From assembly GCF_964355755.1 (NCBI RefSeq), contig NC_092672.1:38808501-38872500 (forward strand): a stretch of 64,000 nucleotides of DNA. Reading direction: 5' to 3'. Position 1 is the stretch's first letter, and each line of letters begins with the position of its first letter. The DNA comes from Antedon mediterranea. Taxonomy: Eukaryota > Echinodermata > Crinoidea > Comatulida > Antedonidae. This document shows, piece after piece, positions 58,901-64,000 of this stretch. Below the pieces are notes generated by a model that searched no databases, was not told the origin of the DNA, and saw only the letters and a program-made list of their open reading frames with translations. The position numbers were made by a program, and so were the translations under genes.

Positions 58901-61900
58901 ATTACCAAATCATAAAATAATTAATATTTTTTTGATTGATTCATGCCAAATATTTCTTTTATGTCTTTGCCTGGAGCTGTACATTGTCAGAAATCCTGTT
59001 TTTTGCTTCTCTCAAATGCCTTTTGTTTCCACTCCCCACCCAACATTTAAATAATCAGTGACCTGGTTTAAGACTATTACAACACACAGGCAAAGTTTTT
59101 TTTTTTTTCTCTTTTGTGGTTAACTACCACTTTTATTCATTCTTTCATACAAATTTCGTTCACATTGCATTTTCATACATTAAATTTCTGTTTTCTACTT
59201 TTTTCGTTATTTTCAGATTTTTACTCTTTTAACCTTTATACATATAGTGGTTTGATTATATGCATACACAGGCAAAGTTTATTGTAAATTTCAAATTGTA
59301 ACATAATGTTATTTTCTAGATACATGAAGGGTTGCAATCATTTAAACATTCGGTATCTTCTCAAGATTACATAAATGCAGCTGATAGTTTGGGAAAACTT
59401 GTAAGTAATACAAAGACACAAGAACATTATACCTTATTAATGTATAGAATGTGGCAGCTGTACATTGTAGTAATAATAATAGTAATAATGTATAGAATGT
59501 GGCAGCTGTACATTGTAGTAATAATAATAGTAATAATGTATAGAATGTGGCAGCTGTACATTGTAGTAATAATAATAGTAATAATGTATAGAATGTGGCA
59601 GCTGTACATTGTAGTAATAATAATAGTAATAATAATGTATAGAATGTGGCAGCTGTACATTGTAGTAATAATAATAGTAATAATGTATAGAATGTGGCAG
59701 CTGTACATTGTAGTAATAATAATAGTAATAATGTATAGAATGTGGCAGCTGTACATTGTAGTAATAATAATAGTAATAATAATGTATAGAATGTGGCAGC
59801 TGTACATTGTAGTAATAATAATAATAATAATGTATAGAATGTGGCAGCTGTACATTGTAGTAATAATAATAGTAATAATGTATAGAATGTGGCAGCTGTA
59901 CATTGTAGTAATAATAATAGTAATAATGTATAGAATGTGGCAGCTGTACATTGTAGTAATAATAATAGTAATAATAATGTATAGAATGTGGCAGCTGTAC
60001 ATTGTAGTAATAATAATAATAATAATGTATAGAATGTGGCAGCTGTACATTGTAGTAATAATAATAGTAATAATGTATAGAATGTGGCAGCTGTACATTG
60101 TAGTAATAATAATAGTAATAATGTATAGAATGTGGCAGCTGTACATTGTAGTAATAATAATAGTAATAATGTATAGAATGTGGCAGCTGTACTTTGTAGT
60201 AATAATAATAGTAATAATGTATAGAATGTGGCAGTTGTACATTGTAGTAATAATAATAGTAATAATGTATAGAATGTGGCAGCTGTACATTGTAGTAATA
60301 ATAATAGTAATAATGTATAGAATGTGGCAGCTGTACATTGTAGTAATAATAATAGTAATAATGTATAGAATGTGGCAGCTGTACATTGTAGTAATAATAA
60401 TAGTAATAATGTATAGAATGTGGCAGCTGTACATTGTAGTAATAATAATAGTAATAATGTATAGAATGTGGCAGCTGTACATTGTAGTAATAATAATAGT
60501 AATAATAATGTATAGAATGTGGCAGCTGTACATTGTAGTAATAATAATAATAATAATGTATAGAATGTGGCAGCTGTACATTGTAGTAATAATAATAGTA
60601 ATAATGTATAGAATGTGGCAGCTGTACATTGTAGTAATAATAATAGTAATAATGTATAGAATGTGGCAGCTGTACATTGTAGTAATAATAACAGTAATAA
60701 TGTATAGAATGTGGCAGCTGTACATTGTAGTAATAATAATAGTAATAATGTATAGAATGTGGCAGCTGTACATTGTAGTAATAATAATAGTAATAATGTA
60801 TAGAATGTGGCAGCTGTACATTGTAGTAATAATAATAGTAATAATGTATAGAATGTGGCAGCTGTACATTGTAGTAATAATAATAGTAATAATGTATAGA
60901 ATGTGGCAGCTGTACATTGTAGTAATAATAATAGTAATAATGTATAGAATGTGGCAGCTGTACATTGTAGTAATAATAATAGTAATAATGTATAGAATGT
61001 GGCAGCTGTACATTGTAGTAATAATAATAGTAATAATGTATAGAATGTGGCAGCTTTACATTGTAGTAATAATAATAGTAATAATGTATAGAATGTGGCA
61101 GCTGTACATTGTAGTAATAATAATAGTAATAATGTATAGAATGTGGCAGCTGTACATTGTAGTAATAATAATAGTAATAATGTATAGAATGTGGCAGCTG
61201 TACATTGTAGTAATAATAATAGTAATAATGTATAGAATGTGGCAGCTGTACATTGTAGTAATAATAATAGTAATAATGTATAGAATGTGGCAGCTGTACA
61301 TTGTAGTAATAATAATAGTAATAATGTATAGAATGTGGCAGCTGTACATTGTAGTAATAATAATAGTAATAATGTATAGAATGTGGCAGCTGTACATTGT
61401 AGTAATAATAATAGTAATAATGTATAGAATGTGGCAGCTGTACATTGTAGTAATAATAATAGTAATAATGTATAGAATGTGGCAGCTGTACATTGTAGTA
61501 ATAATAATAGTAATAATGTATAGAATGTGGCAGCTGTACATTGTAGTAATAATAATAGTAATAATGTATAGAATGTGGCAGCTGTACATTGTAGTAATAA
61601 TAATAGTAATAATGTATAGAATGTGGCAGTTGTACATTGTAGTAATAATAATAGTAATAATGTATAGAATGTGGCAGCTGTACATTGTAGTAATAATAAT
61701 AGTAATAATGTATAGAATGTGGCAGCTGTACATTGTAGTAATAATAATAGTAATAATGTATAGAATGTGGCAGCTGTACATTGTAGTAATAATAATAGTA
61801 ATAATGTATAGAATGTGGCAGCTGTACATTGTAGTAATAATAATAGTAATAATGTATAGAATGTGGCAGCTGTACATTGTAGTAATAATAATAGTAATAA

Positions 61901-64000
61901 TGTATAGAATGTGGCAGCTGTACATTGTAGTAATAATAATAGTAATAATAATAATAATAGTAATAATGTATAGAATGTGGCAGCTGTACATTGTAGTAAT
62001 AATAATAGTAATAATGTATAGAATGTGGCAGCTGTACTTTGTAGTAATAATAATAGTAATAATGTATAGAATGTGGCAGCTGTACATTGTAGTAATAATA
62101 ATAGTAATAATGTATAGAATGTGGCAGCTGTACATTGTAGTAATAATAATAGTAATAATGTATAGAATGTGGCAGCTGTACATTGTAGTAGTAATAATAA
62201 TTGGTTCACACTTTTGGAACAGAGAAGCAGAGGTTTGACCACATAACAAAACAACATTTACAAAATATATACAGAGATTTGAAATAAAAGATAAAACATC
62301 CCCCAGAAATACTTGTCCTGTGCAGGGGAGGGTTCGGTTAACTTCTTAAAATCAAAATAAATTAAGTACGGTAATAAACTAAATCAAAATTTCATATGTC
62401 TATATCAAGTATGTATTTTAATATTGATGAGATGACCTGAAATTATATCTTTCAGAAAGGTCTTCTTTTAATAGGTGTGCACCAGTGTGAGTTTGAAATT
62501 GTGGCAGCAATCAGGGTAATTTATACTTTTAGTAATTTTTTATCAAAATCATTAAATAAATACCTAGCTCATTGTGTTAGTATGTCAACATATTACAATA
62601 CTCGGGTACACATATAAAATGAGTAGTTTCTTAACAGACTGAACTGACAGTTCATCAAGAAACTCTTCTGTACTCTCTTGAAGAAATGTGGAAACAAATT
62701 ATAACATGGAAAGCACCTCAAATGGAGCTTCATATAGGTAGGTGTTTAATGGTTTATTTTCAATTGCAATATTGACAGTACAATGTTTCCAGGAAATCTA
62801 GTTTTCAGAATACACAGCAGTTTGATCCTTCAGCAGAGTCAGTAGTATTTCAACATCATTAGGGTTAGGCACAATAACCCTAACCCTTCAGCAGAGTCAG
62901 TAGTATTTCAACATCATTAGGGTTAGGCACAATAACCCTAACCCTTCAGCAGAGTCAGTAGTATTTCAACATCATTAATGATAGTTTTACAATTTATTTA
63001 TTACATTCTATGTATTACATTGTTTATTTAGTATTATTCTTTTGTTTAATTTAAAGCTCATGATGACCATGTAAACAACATGGTAATTTCAATGCATAAA
63101 GTTGGCATTCTGAACAGTAAAATACAATCATTTGGAAAGGATCTATTAAAACATGTGTTCACACCAGTCATTACAAACCCATCTGTGCAGTGTGCCATTG
63201 CTGGAAAGTCAAAGGTTAGTGTATTGTTTCACTATTAAAACATGTGTTCACACCAGTCATTACAAACCCATCTGTACAGTGTGCCATTGATGGAAAGTCA
63301 AAGGTAAGTGTATTGTTTCACTATTAAAACATGTGTTCACACCAGTCATTACAAACCCGTCTGTACAGTGTGCCATTGATGGAAAGTCAAAGGTAAGTGT
63401 ATTGTTTCACTATTAAAACATGTGTTCACACCAGTCATTACAAACCCATCTGTACAGTGTGCCATTGATGGAAAGTCAAAGGTAAGTGTATTGTTTCACT
63501 ATTAAAACACGTGTTCACACCAGTCATTACAAACCCATCTGTACAGTGTGCCATTGATGGAAAGTCAAAGGTAAGTGTATTGTTTCACTATTAAAACATG
63601 TGTTCACACCAGTCATTACAAACCCATCTGTACAGTGTGCCATTGATGGAAAGTCAAAGGTAAGTGTATTGTTTCACTATTAAAACATGTGTTCACACCA
63701 GTCATTATAAACCCATCTGTACAGTGTGCCATTGATGGAAAGTCAAAGGTAAGTGTATTGTTTCACTAATAAAACATGTGTTCACACCAGTCATTACAAA
63801 CCCATCTGTACAGTGTGTTATTGCTGGAAAGTCAAAGGTAAGTGTATTGTTTCACTATTAAAACATGTGTTCACACCAGTCATTATAAACCCGTCTGTAC
63901 AGTGTGCTATTGCTGGAAAGTCAAAGGTAAGTGTATTGTTTCACTATTAAAACATGTGTTCACACCAGTCATTATAAACCCATCTGTACAGTGTGCCATT
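55913..64000 (+). CDS. ZW10: Centromere/kinetochore protein ZW10, 5' part
   Basis: Seven exons in the window, with the gene running off the right edge: 55913-55949, 58354-58550, 58631-58738, 59320-59400, 62456-62515, 62638-62737 and 63057-63214. These give 247 residues. The N-terminus MASLVTEVLAHSG and EKDDLGTRLRKL match vertebrate ZW10 closely. Later segments keep family features (TVHQETLLYSLEEMWKQI, KVGILNSKIQSFGKDLLKHV). ZW10 is a subunit of the RZZ complex (with ROD and Zwilch), which recruits dynein and checkpoint proteins to kinetochores. It also joins RINT1 and NBAS in the NRZ tether for Golgi-to-ER vesicles. The N-terminal region is coiled-coil. Intron 4 carries a ~2.75-kb minisatellite, and the end of exon 7 is duplicated in an 89-bp array. 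The length in the window is about a third of the usual ~780 aa. Confidence 0.93.
57097..58122 (-). mobile_element. hAT-like TIR element in ZW10 intron 1
   Basis: Ends CAGGCTTGTAGCCAGG and the complement of CAGGGCCGTAGCCAGG, with adjoining G/C runs (AACCCCCC type). Internal words match the element in ZDHHC intron 5 in opposite orientation. The flanks share only GCGT, so the target duplication is not clear. A 104-codon minus-strand frame (57692-58006) has no transposase motif. Confidence 0.65.
59440..62195 (+). repeat. 48-bp minisatellite (~57 copies) in ZW10 intron 4
   Basis: Units of ATGTATAGAATGTGGCAGCT plus GTACATTGTAGTAATAATAATAGTAATA. Most are 48 bp, with some 51-bp and 45-bp variants, all multiples of three. 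This keeps frames open on both strands (~970 codons, MYRMWQLYIVVIIIVI on the plus strand). It is intronic by position: exon 4 ends with a good GTAAGT donor at 59401, and exon 5 fits ZW10. Confidence 0.97.
62827..62977 (+). repeat. Telomere-like inverted motif between 35-bp direct repeats
   Basis: Three copies of a 35-bp sequence (CCTTCAGCAGAGTCAGTAGT and on) start at 62827, 62885 and 62943. They are separated by two identical spacers reading GGGTTAGGCACAATAACC with CTAAC, an imperfect head-to-head TTAGGG/CCCTAA palindrome. The period is 58 bp. It lies in ZW10 intron 6. Confidence 0.9.
63143..64000 (+). repeat. 89-bp array (>=10 copies) spanning the ZW10 exon 7 donor
   Basis: Units start at 63143, 63232, 63321, 63410, 63499, 63588, 63677, 63766, 63855 and 63944, and continue past the window edge. 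Each contains the last ~72 nt of exon 7 (ATTAAAACATGTGTTCACAC and on, GGAAAGTCAAAG) and a donor. The first unit, part of the real exon, has GTTAGT; later ones have the consensus GTAAGT. Read-through of the first donor reaches a TAA in the intronic part of the unit. Confidence 0.95.

Noticed and set aside
59332-62257. Two ~970-codon frames, one on each strand, and two further long minus-strand frames
   Set aside because: They are translations of a 48-bp minisatellite. Position between ZW10 exons 4 and 5, good flanking splice sites and identical repetition argue against a real protein.

Overview
This window looks like nuclear DNA from an animal. It has AT-rich sequence, spliced genes with long introns, abundant minisatellites, and relics of LINE, Penelope, Helitron and terminal-inverted-repeat (TIR) elements. 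Dense CTAGGCCTAG-type tracts and an ankyrin/death-domain gene suggest a marine invertebrate deuterostome, perhaps an echinoderm. That assignment is inference, not a database result.

Layout. (1) 86-2551 (+): a single-coding-exon ankyrin-repeat protein with two C-terminal death-like domains. (2) 3.1-16.2 kb: a gene-poor repeat block. It holds a telomere-like palindrome between direct repeats, a 97-bp satellite (4.07-8.15 kb), a ~190-bp tandem repeat (8.8-11.6 kb), and inverted copies of the same 97-bp satellite (11.6-14.7 kb). The block is bounded by a diverged ~70-bp inverted pair (3801 and 16124), so it may be one ~12.4-kb inverted structure. (3) 16308-22741 (+): RWDD4 in seven coding exons, 188 aa, with introns full of small transposons. 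(4) 23510-25216 (-): SHPK (sedoheptulokinase), three exons, 477 aa, tail to tail with RWDD4. (5) 25945-39627 (+): a ZDHHC5/8-type palmitoyltransferase, head to head with SHPK. It has eight coding exon positions, the fifth present as two equal-length alternative exons. Intron 1 carries a broken Penelope-like retroelement. (6) 41.8-44.3 kb: short repeats, a LINE relic, two duplicated tRNA-like genes and a Helitron-type 3' end. (7) 45482-51196 (+): a 784-aa ABC subfamily B half-transporter in 13 coding exons, followed by a 42-bp minisatellite. (8) 53.1-55.5 kb: transposon-derived DNA ending in a second Helitron-type 3' end. (9) 55913 to the window end (+): the first seven exons (247 aa) of ZW10, whose intron 4 carries a ~2.75-kb, 48-bp minisatellite.

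The genes belong to unrelated housekeeping functions (translation/trafficking-associated, sugar phosphorylation, protein palmitoylation, membrane transport, kinetochore/ER tethering) and show no shared pathway.

The most notable signal is repeated tandem duplication across exon-intron junctions. A 70-bp unit is repeated seven times over the 3' splice site of ABC exon 7. An 89-bp unit is repeated at least ten times over the 5' splice site of ZW10 exon 7. Relic duplications lie at ABC exon 8 and RWDD4 exon 4. The ZDHHC gene has a full mutually exclusive exon pair, with perfectly complementary intronic segments next to a splice site. Telomere-like TTAGGG motifs lie at the joints of tandem duplications at three places.
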